DNA of 64,000 nucleotides, taken from positions 9,154,047-9,218,046 of the forward strand of contig CM054062.1 of assembly GCA_028641055.1 (NCBI GenBank), written 5' to 3'. The notes below the pieces were generated by a model. That model was not told the DNA's origin and did no database searches. It was given only the letters and a program-made list of their open reading frames with translations. Made by a program: the position numbers and the translations under genes. Positions 44,246-55,025 of this stretch are shown here, in pieces. The DNA comes from Alopecurus myosuroides. Lineage: Eukaryota > Streptophyta > Magnoliopsida > Poales > Poaceae. Each line of letters opens with the position of its first letter. The first letter of the stretch is position 1.

Positions 44246-45666
44246 TCAATCAAAGCGCTGAGCATTCTCAGTCGCCAATACTCTATCTACCTCCTCAGAG
44301 GACAATCGGATGATTTTCTCCGCTGCAGGGCGAACAACATCATAGAAGGGAGAAATATCATCGATTGGATCATCTGGGAGCCTAGCTACGGAGTTAAAAT
44401 CTACTTCTGGATACCATATTCGGACAAAGGATAGAGCTACAACCGCGCCGCATGTCATTTGATTGCGCACACACGCGCGAACCTCTCCTTCACGTCCATA
44501 CAAACTGAGAAGATAGCTCCAGTCTTCAGGACCCCTTTTGAGTGGGTAGAAAGCAGCGTTCATCGCAATCAGGACCTCGTGAAAAGAACTCACGAGAATT
44601 CTCGCTTGCAGAACACGGAACTTCAAGGTGGCCATCACAAATCCTCGACTGCGATCAGACCAGAAGTTACTCGCATGAGGATTTGAGCTACCAGCCCCCT
44701 GAACTATATGGTTTTCAACCCACTGCTTTTCTTCCCTGTCATCAGGTCTGACAACTGAAGAGCAAAGCATGCTTAATCAGCTAAGGAAACAAAGCAAAAA
44801 AGAAGACACGGGGGCTGTATTACTTACACAACAAATCCCTCGCAACCAACGATAATTCATTCATCAGGAACTGCTCACGTTCAGCCGCCAGTTTTTGCTT
44901 GGACTTTGCCACATCGGCTATACCGCGCAAAGCTTTAAGCTGACGCTCACCCTCCCGAACCTTATCACGAAGACCAGCATATGTGCCAACCGCGGCAACA
45001 AGGGGATTTACTGGAGTAGCATGTCCACTCGAAGATTCTGCAACTACCCCGGTAGCCTGGAAGAATACAAGGAAAGAAGTAAGAAGCCCTATTCGAAATA
45101 TTTCTAGTCGCACATCTGACAAAAGTGCTCGGGGGCTACTCCCATCGGGAGAAAATACACAAGCTACGGGAGACAATTTCCAGAACGAACACTTCAATTA
45201 AAGACTATGAAAATACGGGAATACATCCCAAGGTTCATTACATTCACGAAGGAAAAGGAAAAAAGAACAAAACTAAGAAACTACAGTGGTGCTCCCACTG
45301 GTGGCAGTCGCCCCTCCTTTCAGTCGAGCAAATAGCTCAGACAGCTTCCGAGCAAGAATGGTGGCCTGCTCGCTAAAACGAGAGAGCCGTACCTTTTTGC
45401 CCGTCGAGGGGTCGACTGGAAGAGCTGAGTAGGCCTCCTCCAAGCCATTGACTCCGTGCGCCAGCGCGAACTGAATTGCAGTCTTCGCACCAGATTCCGA
45501 CTGGGCGACTGCGTAAGCATCCAGGAGATTGCCCTCCGAGAAGATCTTTAACATGTCTGATGAGGAGATAGTAACCCGGTAGGCCAACTCCAAGGTGTAA
45601 CCCGGCCCAAAGGACGCTGCGCGGGATCCGGCTAAGGATAAAGAAACTTCTGGAAGGCCCAAAGTT
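44246..45666 (-). CDS. Antisense three-exon gene of element E, 5' end cut by F
   Basis: Between pol and the expected 3' LTR, the minus strand carries three phase-compatible exons: 45666-45285, 45056-44828 and 44754-44246. Intron 1 has GTAGTT…TTCTTCCAG and joins in phase 0. Intron 2 (73 bp) has GTAAGT…CTTCAG and joins in phase 1. The protein includes LSRFSEQATILARKLSELFA, a Lys/Arg/Glu-rich middle (LRDKVREGERQLKAL), and AFYPLKRGPEDWSYLLSLYG before a stop at 44246. Antisense genes in this position are known for Tat-lineage elements; function is unknown. The coiled middle suggests oligomerisation. The N-terminal part lies beyond the F insertion, outside the window. Confidence 0.6.
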
Positions 45667-46017
45667 TGTAGGCCTCGTAACCCGGATTGTGGGTTGCGGT
45701 AAGGAAAGCTAGGGTTTGTAAGCAGAGTTCGGATAGGACTCAAGCTGCGCCTTGGAGGGCAAGCCAGGGGGGTACGGGTACTTTATAAACCGGCCCCTAG
45801 GCTTAGCTTGACAGAGATTCACGACATAATCATATTACCTATTATCAAGTATCCAGTATAACCCGAGAGCCATATTCGAGACTCGGCGAGTTGAGTGCCG
45901 ATTCCTAGATCGCTTGTCATCATGTTCTCTTTCGAGCTAAACCCTCTCAAATACCTGTGTTGACTTGCCCCAAGATCAGTTACCTCTGGTAACATCTGCC
46001 GTGATCATCCCACGACA
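45667..46017 (+). repeat. 5' LTR of element F (gypsy)
   Basis: The 351-bp LTR runs from TGTAGGCCTCG to CCCACGACA. It includes an ACTTTATAAACC TATA box near 45780. It interrupts exon 1 of the antisense gene of E. The bases before it (45662-45666, AAGTT) are the candidate target duplication; the partner lies outside the window. The start is inferred from TG and from where the E reading frame stops. Confidence 0.55.
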
Positions 46018-46019
46018 GT

Positions 46020-46036
46020 TGGCGCCCACCGTGGGG
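46020..46036 (+). other. Primer-binding site of element F
   Basis: TGGCGCCCACCGTGGGG follows the LTR end by two bases, a primer-site form found in grass gypsy elements. Confidence 0.75.
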
Positions 46037-46081
46037 CATGCGTCCAAAGGTGTTTACATCACGGGAGAAGCTCGGAAAAGC

Positions 46082-47713
46082 ATGAGGAACCTCGTCGTTG
46101 GAGAGATCTACGACGACCACAAAGGAGAGAAGATGGTGGACGACTCCGGATGGGGGCCAGAATCGGATCGCCTCGAATCCGGATCTGTCGTTACAATCGG
46201 CCGGATCAGCGTCTTCATCGGTATGGTATGTTCCTCTGGCTCGGCTCCTGACTATGTTGGATCTGATTCTGTGTCAGGGGAGGATGCTTGCGCCCAGTCA
46301 GGTAGAGAAGAATCAATTGGAGCAACAGACCAGATAGAAGAATCCATCGCGCAGTGGGAACAGCCGGAGGAGCCGGCATGGGCCCCGCATGACCCGGACA
46401 ATGGAAAAGATGATACTGAATCTATCAGGGACCTGCTGGAAGACCGTTACGGAGAAGAACAGCATGAACTCACAACAGGCGTAATACGCCGAGCGGCGGT
46501 CTATACGGCTCCAGCAGCTAACCTAAATCAAGGAAACATGACCACGGCTCCGGTCGGGGCGGCTCAGGCATTGGCGCAGCGACAGGACGCGGCTAACGGA
46601 AACCCGATCCCGGCCCGGGTCGACGGAGAGTCGGCATCATTGACTAGCCGTGCGGCGGATGAGGAGTTGCACGCGAATACATTCGGATTCCTGGGAAACC
46701 GGACACCGGGGGCGGGTCCGTCAAACCCGCGCCACCCGGCCTTGTTCGACAATAATCTGATCCTAGACCCCACGGTCCTCGCTACGGTTATCACTCCAGA
46801 AAACGCAGCTGAACGTGTCAGGGACCTGGATGTGGCTCGCCGCGCGTTGGAACAGCAAAGAAGGCAAGTGGAAGCAGAGAAACAAGGGATGGCTGCGCGT
46901 CAACGCGAGCTGGATGCATTGGAAACCCGGCTCCGAGAGGAAACATCTAGAGTACACCAGAGACATCAAACTAGACTACCGGCCACGGGTGGGGTCATTA
47001 ACCCGACGGCTTTGTTTATTACGCCCCAGGACCAGCCGATCCCAGCTGTAAACCAGGGAACTGCGCCTCAGCCGGCGACAGCGGAGGCCCGCGCGGCAAA
47101 CGTGCAGGCCGGGTTACCCCCACCACGAACCGGAGTCACAACCGGCATCGAGTTGCCACCACATCCGCCGTCACGGTTTCGCACACCAGCAGGCCACTAC
47201 AACAATCCCATGGACAACGTGTACGCAGCAACGCTCGCATTGAACCAGATCCCGGTAGGAGAATCGCCCCATGCGGAAAGGACCCGGCAAGCGATCGATC
47301 TACTGCACACTGCGGTGGCGCAGCAACAACAAGGGAATATTCAAGCAAACTCGGCGCGGCGGAGGGAAGAGCAGCAGCAAATGCCGCCTCCTCCCCGTGT
47401 TCCGGCAGCATCGGTGGCGCAGGCCGTTGTGGATAGCTCCAGGGCTCGGAGAGCCGGGGCCGGGTCTGCTGCACATGGGTTGCCTGCAGCACCGCGCCCC
47501 GCTGCGCCCCCGGCTGGATCGCACGCTTCCCGAGTAAGGCCAGCCTCAGCCGTCCTCGCAGGGCCCAAGTGTCTCTCGGACGACATCAGAGCTGAACCTT
47601 ACCCGGAAAAATTCAAAGAGCCGGGAAAAGTAGTGAATTATGAACCAACCATGGATCCGGAAACATGGTTGAGTAGTTATGAGATGGCAATGTCAATCCG
47701 CAACGCGTCCTGC
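46082..47713 (+). CDS. gag: Gag of element F, N-terminal part, cut by copia element G
   Basis: The first ATG in the long frame is 46082 (MRNLVVGEIYDDHKG). The product is about 544 residues here: a disordered acidic N-terminus, a coiled coil around residues 245-300 (RRALEQQRRQVEAEKQG, RQRELDALETRLREE), a Pro/Ala-rich stretch, and at the end the beginning of the gag core (FKEPGKVVNYEPTMDPETWL, SYEMAMSIRN). The frame is open up to 47713, where G begins. The rest of gag and all of pol should lie beyond the window. It probably belongs to the Tat lineage by layout. Confidence 0.7.
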
Positions 47714-48492
47714 TGAAATTTGCATGGGCTAGCAGGCCCATTAGGCAATTTCCATTTAATCCCTAAGGCCCATGCTGCCATAGCAAATGGTGGGAGTTTA
47801 GTCCCACATTGCTAGTTGGGAGAGTTTTGCACCAGTTTATAAGGTGAGCTCTCTCCCCACTAGTGTGAGTTGGTATGAAGAGAGAGGAGTAGTGGAGGTG
47901 TTCCACACGCGCGCTCCTCCTCCTCCGCCGCCCGCCTCGCCACGCCTCGCCTCGCCTCGTCACGACACGTCACGACGCGCCGCGGGTTGCGGGAATGAGC
48001 CGAGCCGATGCCTTTATTTTGGCAGTTGGAAACGGAGTCAACAGACACGCCAATAATATGAGACGTCATATTGATTGCTGTCTATTGCGTCACATTTATT
48101 TTGGTAACAGCCGCGCGCAGTAAAACGCCGCATTGATCACGTGTTAACCGCGCGCAGTAAAACGGCGCATTGATTACGTGGTAACGGCTGTAGTAAACGC
48201 CAAATTGATTTGTGAGCTGACCGTTCTCCTACCGTGCCTATATATTGAGGTCGCAGGGGCGGACACATACACACAACTCATACGCTCTGTACCCACTGTC
48301 GTTCCTCTCTCTGTTGCTGCCTCCGGTGATCCCATCCCGTCTACCGCGTACACGGCCGACGGGAGAGCAGGCCTCCGAAACCCCGCCTCTCCAGATCCTG
48401 TACGGGAGAGGGGCGATTAGGTTTTTGGGGAGCGTCTCCTACGCGACTGCTCGCTGCCGTACGTCTACTTCGACTACTACCTCATCATCAAC
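47714..48492 (+). mobile_element. 5' LTR and leader of copia element G
   Basis: G starts TGAAATTTGCATGGGC at 47714, exactly where the gag frame of F is lost. CCTGC (47709-47713) is the candidate target duplication. Two TATA boxes are visible (TTTATAAGG at 47836 and CTATATATTG at about 48236). A GAGAGGGGCGATTAGG-type stretch at about 48405 lies shortly before the gag ATG. I do not find the usual initiator-Met primer site, so the LTR/leader boundary is unresolved. A 17-bp AACCGCGCGCAGTAAAA-like phrase occurs twice near 48110-48165. Confidence 0.55.
47801..47843 (+). promoter_or_regulatory. snRNA-type promoter arrangement (USE plus TATA) in G
   Basis: GTCCCACATTG (47801-47811) differs at one position from the plant snRNA upstream sequence element RTCCCACATCG. 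After exactly 24 bases comes TTTATAAG (47836-47843). In plant snRNA genes a spacing near 24 marks Pol III (U6) promoters, and near 34 Pol II ones. Three RGCCCR/YGGGCY motifs, the monocot-specific type, lie upstream between 47725 and 47772. Downstream sequence is not U6. Confidence 0.5.
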
Positions 48493-49349
48493 ATGGCCTC
48501 CGAAGCCGAACGAGCTGCTGCTGCCGCCGCTGCTGCTGCTGAGGCCGCCAACGCTGCTGCTGCCGCCGCGGCCGCCGCCTCTGCTACGACTACTGCCAAT
48601 TGGCCAACTGCAGGGTATAACACGTTTATCCCTGCCCTTGTTATTTCCATGTGTGCGATACTAGTAGTTTGCGTAGATGTGTCTACTGTCAACCTAGTAT
48701 GCATGAATATGGTTAATTATCAGTATGCTTACGTCATGATCGTGGTTTATACTTGGATTAATTTAATCTGTAAATTGCCTAAATTCCTAACAATCCAAAA
48801 ACCTAATATGTGTAGGCAATTTTCGATTCATGGTTTTGCTACTGCACTGAAACCGGACCCGTTTACGGGGACGTACTTTAAGCGTTGGCTGACCAAAACA
48901 TTCTTATGGCTCACGGCTATGAACGTGTTCTGGGTCGTCGGTGTCACTCCCACGGAAACGATTACTCCTGATCAGGAGAAGGCGTTTAGGGATGCCACCG
49001 TCGTCTTTGTTGGATGCGTTCTAAGCGTGATCGGAGAGAAGTTTGTTGACGCATATTTACATGTGCGGGTTGCCAAGGACTTGTGGGAGGCGCTCGAATC
49101 CAAATTCGGCGCAACCGATGCTGGCAGCGAGATGTACAGTATAGAGCAGTTCCATGACTACAGAATGGTCGAAAATCGTTCTGTTTTGGAGCAGGCTCAT
49201 GAGATACAGTGCATCGCTAAGGAGCTTGAAATTCTCAAGTGCGTGTTACCGGGCAAGTATGTCGCGGGATGCATAATCGCCAAGCTGCCTAATTCCTGGA
49301 GGAGCTTTGCCACTACTCTGAAACATCAGAGGCGTGAATTCTCAGTAGA
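48493..49349 (+). CDS. gag: Gag of copia element G, first part, interrupted by D2
   Basis: The ATG at 48493 starts an Ala-rich N-terminus. After a probable intron (48615-48815) the Ty1/copia Gag (UBN2-like) core follows: GTYFKRWLTKTFLWLTAMNV, KDLWEALESKFGATDAGSEM, YSIEQFHDYRMVENRSVLEQ and AHEIQCIAKELEIL. The frame is intact up to 49349, where D2 lies after the duplicated GTAGA, and resumes in frame at 63739. It is the shell protein of copia particles. Apart from the D2 insertion no damage is visible, so G was probably young when hit. Confidence 0.8.
48615..48815 (+). other. Probable 201-bp intron in gag of G
   Basis: GTATAAC at the start, a CTAAC branch-like sequence at about 48786, and TGTGTAG at the end give canonical borders. 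The segment is AT-rich and encodes an uncharacteristic hydrophobic stretch, while flanking text (NWPTAG and QFSIHG) reads well when joined. The length of 201 bp is a multiple of three and contains no stop, so spliced and unspliced RNAs both keep the frame. Confidence 0.5.
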
Positions 49350-50654
49350 TGTAACATCCAAGTATGAAAACCCCTAGTTGTTTTAATTCTTGTTTTAGTT
49401 TAAGCAATGCATCATGTCATCATCCCCATATTTATTTCTGTTTGCATTGTTTTCATAATAAAAGCCAAACTCAATCAACCTTTGTTTTCACACTTGTCTG
49501 TTATTTTTCTTTCAAATAAAGATTTGCAAATCAAAAACATCAATTGCTTCCAAATTATTTTTCTTTGGATCAACTATTAAATTGTTGCTTAATTCAATCA
49601 ATCACTTTAATCAATTATTTCCAAATCATTTTCCAAAGCCAAACAAATTCTCAAATCAATACACTTTTGAATCCATAAAGTTCCCCACTAATTGGAATTC
49701 CTTAAAACATTCTAAACCCTAGGGGAAACCCTATTGAAAATGGCTTTGTTTTCTAATATTATTTAATATTGGAAATTTCAATTAAATTGGTTCAATTTTA
49801 AACAGCAAGCAAACATTTGAAATTTTGAAAACCAAAGCTACCAAATGTTTACTTATCAACTAAGGAATTTATCATAATTTTTTTTCCAAATCTTTCCATT
49901 AATCAAACCTATTATTTTCTTCCCATTTCACTTTCAGCAAAAAAAAAACACAAAACGAAATAGTAAAAAAGAAAAACGCAGGAGAGGGGGGAGAGGCAGG
50001 CCCAGCCCACCAGGAGCAGCCCGCTCGGTCTCCCCCTACCTCCGTACGGACGCTGACGTATCCATGGCGGACAGCGACAGGCGCTCCCCTCTGAACCACT
50101 CGATGGACTCCCCCTCCTATATCTTCTCCTCCCCTCCCGTGGCAAACCCTAACCCTAGACGCGCCTCCTTTCCCTCTTGTCTCCCACCTCCGCCGCCGCC
50201 ATCGAGGAGAGCTCCTCTGTTGCTGTGCCACGGCCACCGGCCGCCGGAGCACGGCGCCGCCGCCTCCGCCACCCTCCGGCCGCGCAGAGGATGTCCCTGC
50301 GACGAGGGTGAGGCCATCTCTCCATTCCCACACTTCCCCTCTCATTTTCCCTGTTGGTTGTCATCAAATTCTTCCATGCAAGATCGCCTCGCGCTCTGTA
50401 TTCGAGACAGTAACGAGCTGCTGTATGTGCGCCTGCAGATTTCAGTTAACAGGCGACCGCGAGGTTCAAAACCAAACCCGCACCCTATACCATCAAGCGA
50501 ACGCAGCAGTCCCACTGGTTTGGAGCGCGCGCAGCGAAGCCCCAGGTCGCGAGCTCGATTCCCAGCCCCACCCCTTTTTACTGCTTTTTTCCGAGTTGTT
50601 CCTTAGTCTTTCTCCCTGAACCTTAACCTGAAACCATCCCCTTATCTGTCAAAC

Positions 50655-50738
50655 AGCGCATCGCACCGCAGCGGTACTGCACCGTGCGATCAAGGGTTTG
50701 GTTGCGGGTTCGAGCCCCCGCACGCCCAATTCTTTTTG
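50655..50738 (+). other. tRNA-like module in D2 LTR
   Basis: GGTTCGAGCCC (50707-50717) is a near-perfect B-box within GGTTGCGGGTTCGAGCCCC. An A-box-like TCGCACCGCAGCGG lies about 45 nt upstream (50661-50674). A T-run follows at about 50731-50736. A second, weaker copy (GAGCTCGATTCCC, 50551-50563) matches module 1 of D1. The 3' LTR carries both, at about 60662-60674 and 60818-60828. Confidence 0.42.
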
Positions 50739-51753
50739 CTCTTTTTCGCTTCCAGCGCGGCAGGCCCACCTGCCATTGACTCTCCCTGCCACGCAAGCAT
50801 GCGCGGTGCCACAGTGGCCTGTGGCCCACTGGTTAGTGGCTAGGGTAGAGATCCAGTGGGTAACAAACGTTCCAGTGCGAATTTTAAAAATTCCAAATTC
50901 CTTTTTAATTAGCAGAATTACAACCAAACTTTAAAATTCAATATCTTTTGTTTTATAATTCCAACAAATACAAACTTTATATCAATTCTGATCCAAATTT
51001 CCTAAACTTTCCAAATATCCAATTTGTGTACTGTTTTGAAAACTTCAAATGCATTTAAAATTCAAATTTAAATAATTCAAATGTTAATTTGTAAATTCCA
51101 TAACTAATTATTTATAAGTCCAATAAATACAAATAAAATATGTTTTCCATACCATTTTAAACAACCTATTCAAATATAATTTTTGTTTTCTATCTTGTAT
51201 AATTAAAATTGCCTAAACCATTTAACTCTTGTTTAATGCAATTAAAATTGTTTAATATTGTTTAATTCATAGTTAAATAATCCAAAGTCCAATTTCAAAA
51301 TGTGAAACATGTAATTCAACTAAAAATTTGATAACCTTTTCAAATATCAACTTTGTTATTTGTTTTGTACACTTTAACTTGTTGATAACCACCACTACTT
51401 GTTTAACACCATTAAGTACCAACAATTTCCAAACTTATTAATGTTTTCTTAAATTGTTAACCAACATTCCAATTGCAGTTAAGTTGTTATCTTCTTGTTC
51501 CTCATCATGCATGCATCATGCTAACTCAACTACACCTAATGCTTAGTGGTAGAACAATTAATTCAACTCTAAGGCATGGGTTTCCCATATGCAATTCTTT
51601 GCATATTGAATCCATTTAAACTTGTGTAGCATGTCAAGTAGTTTATTTTGGTGCATCTATTAACATGACATGCATCATCCAATGTTTGTGCACCTATGCC
51701 ATGTATTGATTGCCCGTCTTCCTTCGTTGTTGTTTTTGCTTCTTCTCGCTTAG

Positions 51754-53148
51754 ACGACGACGTTGGTACCGACGAGACTTACGACACCACTACCCAGGAC
51801 CTAGCCCAGTACCCGACTGCTGAGCTCCCAGGCAAGTTATCACTCACATGAATCATCGAGTTCTCTTCCACACTTGTTGTCAATACTATCCGTTTGTCTG
51901 CTATTGCTAGCCCTATGTATCGTTGCTATTCTCCGAACCCATCACATGATTCCCTGAACCAATGATATTGCCTCACCTCCATACCCACAGCCTTTGTTTG
52001 TGCCTGTTCTTATCTAGCATGCTTAGGGTTGCTTTTGCTCGAGCCTGTTGTCGGTTACTTCTTTTATTATCGAGCTATTATTATCTGTTACCGTTCCGGG
52101 GGTTCGAATGTTAATCAATCAATCCTGTTAATGCTACTGTTAATAATAACTTGATGATAAGGCACCGGCAGGAGGCCCTTTGTGGTTTTGAGGCCTGCTA
52201 GTGTCGACCCTAATAGGAAAAGGGTCTTGTCTACTGATCCATGATGAGCGCACTACCCGCATGTGGGAAGCGAGTATGGGCGCCCCCCTCAACTTGACTC
52301 GATTCGCATCTCGTCCAAATCGCCGTACTAGTTCGGGCTTTCCATTTGCTGCATCATATGCAGGTACGAACCCGAGGCCAGGGTGTAACTTTTGTAGTCG
52401 GCATTTAGGGCGGCGTGGTCTTCCAGTGCTATGAGGGTCCTCCTTTTCTTCGGGGGGCTCGATTAGCCGCGCACGCACAGCACGCGGTGCTTTGGGCTTG
52501 ATGCGAAGAACAGTTGGTTGTGTTGAGTGTCTCGCTTGGTGGGTTTGATTCCCATCTGGCAGGATATTCTTACGTGTACGGTTACTATGGTGCACCCCTG
52601 CAGGGATAAATCTTCTCGAGAAGCCGTGTTTTCCGCGGTTATGGATTACTTGGTGAAAGTACTGGCTAACAAGTACTCAGGACAACTTCAACATAATGAT
52701 CAATCATGTTCACCCAATGACTAATAACTTGACTAGTAATAGATTATTCACACAATAACTTGATTCACCTTATTACAACGGTGTGAGTTATCCTCGGATT
52801 GCTTCTTCGGATAAGGGGCGAGATCCAGGATGGGTTTGGTTGAAGTTATCTTTCAGTTGGTTGCAATTCCTCGATCTTATCTTTTCTATTAGCCGGACAC
52901 AAGTAGTTATCTTCTGTAGTTGGTTAGAGCAGCCCGCTGTAGCTTTTATAATACCTATCTTCTTCCGTTGATCCCAAGCATCCCTGCTTGTGTTGACGAG
53001 TAACTCCTTGATGAAGTGTGAGTCTTGCTTGCCAGTACTTGGACGTACTGACCCCGTTGGGGCTGTGGTTTACGCAGAGTACGACTACGGCTACGAGGAT
53101 CACCAGGATGGCTACTTTGTGGAGTTTGACGACACTGCAGACGAGTAG
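51754..53148 (+). CDS. Candidate acidic exons of the LTR-embedded gene (D2 5' LTR)
   Basis: The exons are 51754-51831 (78 nt, acceptor CTTCTCGCTTAG, donor GCAAGT) and 53078-53148 (acceptor TTTACGCAG, stop TAG 53146-53148). Both keep phase 1 at the join. Relative to D1 the first exon replaces YETELP by YPTAELP, a clean one-codon gain. A donor-like GTGAGG at 50308 closes an upstream frame that is open from ATG 50064 and joins in the same phase. That ATG lies upstream of the TATA box, however, so initiation is unresolved. Peptide: short, highly acidic, Tyr-rich, no known family. Confidence 0.4.
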
Positions 53149-53628
53149 TTGGCTGGACCCCGGGCAGGATCCAGGACCTACGTGGATGGGCTTCGTTTTT
53201 CTTTATTTTCTCCGGCTTCTTAAGCCTTGGATTTGTCTGTACTCAGACCCATTTGATTGCTTCCGCTAATGTAATGATTGATATGTTGGGACATGTGTCC
53301 TCTGGATGAGTGTTTTGCTATCTCTGCCCTAGTGGAGGCTATTTGCAAACTTATTTCCATCTTTTGTGTCTTAGAGGCATGTTGTGTTATCCTTTGTTCA
53401 AAGCTGTTGACGTAGCGTGCGTGCTTGATATGAAGTACGTCGACAGTAGTGCCTATGACTCCTAATGGATAGTTTACATCGACGGTGAAATAGCAGGGCT
53501 TGTGTTGTCGCGCATAAGCGCAGGCCTAGCAGGAAGCTGGGACGTGGGAGCAGTTATGCCCCATAATCAAAGCACCTGCTATCCAGTTCGGCCCGATGAG
53601 TATCCCTTAGAAGCCAGGGTGCGACTAA

Positions 53629-53641
53629 TGGTATCAGAGCC
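53629..53641 (+). other. Primer-binding site of D2
   Basis: TGGTATCAGAGCC lies two bases after the LTR end, identical to D1. Confidence 0.95.
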
Positions 53642-54001
53642 TGTCTGCCTGTAGGATCCCTTTTTACTGGTCGCAGTTGAGTCTAGAAACTATTTTGTAG
53701 CTATATAGGAAAAATGAAGCGTGAGAGTAGGAATTCTGCCATTTTTCTTCTTTCCCCACCCACCCACCCTTTTCTGTTAAGGAAGTGCAACGTTGTTTTT
53801 CTGTTCTCACCTAAACTTTCAAGTTAGGATTTCACGAGTTTTGGGTTCTCCTTAGTACCTCAGGGTTTTGGTCTCGTTTTCCCGATGTTGCTTCAATATC
53901 ATGATTTCTCTCAAGAACCTATCGTCCATTGAACCTTGTTGTTGTTTCCACTTCCTTCGTTTTACCGGCGTCTAATCAAACCCTTCCAAATCATTCTGCA
54001 G

Positions 54002-54817
54002 ATGGGTCTCAGCTACTACCCGCAGGTAGTTCGCATGACCCGTTGCGAGAGCACCGCCGGTTATCCGGAGATGCTGAGGGACATGGTTACCTATCTGGGG
54101 TTCCGTTGGGCACCAGAGTACCAGGTCTACGAGCACCAGCGCGAGTTCGAGCAGACTTTCTACCGAGCCATCGTCTACATTCTGTCGGATGATGGCAGGA
54201 GCATAGTCCACCGCTACGAGTCCGTTGGTTCCACAGTGGACATGGCAGTGCAGCAGGCAGCGTACGTGAGTCTCACCGTCCTACGTGCTGACTACTGGGG
54301 GTTTGATGATTCCATCTATCGTCACATCCCCCGTGGTTACATCACGTCGGCGGGAGTTCACTTCACTCTCCACCGCAACCTGGATACCTACGAGGATGAT
54401 AGCTCCAGGCTGCACACCACTGCCCAGTTCGTGAGGCACAGTGACGCAGTTGCTTCCACACTTGCTCAGGAGTTGGCCTCAGTCAGGGAGCAGCTCTACC
54501 TCGCGTTGACGCGTCTGGCGACGTACACCACAGACTTTGTTGGAGACGAGCGCTTTGCGCGTTCCCAGCAGACACTGGGTTTTCCTCTGCCAGATGCTGG
54601 AGGTTACGAGCCGATCAGAGGCCCACTTCTCGACCTCGGAGCTGGTTACACAGGGATTCCCCGCTATGGAGCACAGGGAGACGACGCTTTCTACTTCACC
54701 ACCCCGAGAGTTGCTCTCAGAGCAGTTCCTATCTACAGGGATCGTCGTGATACCTACTTCCGTGGGATTCCTCCGCACCGTATCTCTCGTCGTACTACTC
54801 GCCGCCGTCCTGCGTGA
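54002..54817 (+). CDS. ORF0 of D2, 271 residues
   Basis: The ATG follows an acceptor-like TTCTGCAG, as in D1, and the frame ends with TGA at 54815-54817. Length and layout equal D1 ORF0. Substitutions are mostly conservative (FPELL to YPEML, HQYEAVG to HRYESVG, FRHIPRGY to YRHIPRGY), and no indel breaks the frame. Maintenance of an 816-bp frame in both elements suggests a working product. Known role: none that I can name. The central region with an EAxG…AVQQAA pattern suggests an RNA-binding fold. Confidence 0.75.
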   Translation: MGLSYYPQVVRMTRCESTAGYPEMLRDMVTYLGFRWAPEYQVYEHQREFEQTFYRAIVYILSDDGRSIVHRYESVGSTVDMAVQQAAYVSLTVLRADYWGFDDSIYRHIPRGYITSAGVHFTLHRNLDTYEDDSSRLHTTAQFVRHSDAVASTLAQELASVREQLYLALTRLATYTTDFVGDERFARSQQTLGFPLPDAGGYEPIRGPLLDLGAGYTGIPRYGAQGDDAFYFTTPRVALRAVPIYRDRRDTYFRGIPPHRISRRTTRRRPA

Positions 54818-55025
54818 TGAGCATTGGAGTACCGATGTATCCGTTACTAGCTGTGTCTAGTTTATCCTTTCGTTTTCAAACCATGTATTGGTCTGTTGGA
54901 TATTCTGATGTATTTGAACTCATGATGTACCTGTTGGTTATCTATTCATGCGTCGGAATAATCTCTCTTTCGGTTGCTAAGTTTATCCCTTCCTATTGTT
55001 GTGCTAAAATGCATTTCTGTTCAGG

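Larger units (their letters stand above)
49350..53626 (+). repeat. 5' LTR of D2
   Basis: The layout matches D1: AT-rich start, Site II motifs (about 49998-50010), a CTATATCT box (50118-50125), a telo-box (about 50145-50158), tRNA-like modules, AT-rich intron-like DNA, and exons at 51754-51831 and 53078-53148. The last base is T instead of A (GCGACT), so the canonical CA end is lost in this copy while the 3' LTR keeps GCGACA. Confidence 0.93.

Noticed and set aside
47801..47900. A U6 snRNA gene
   Set aside because: The promoter layout fits, but the sequence after the TATA box has no similarity to U6 RNA.
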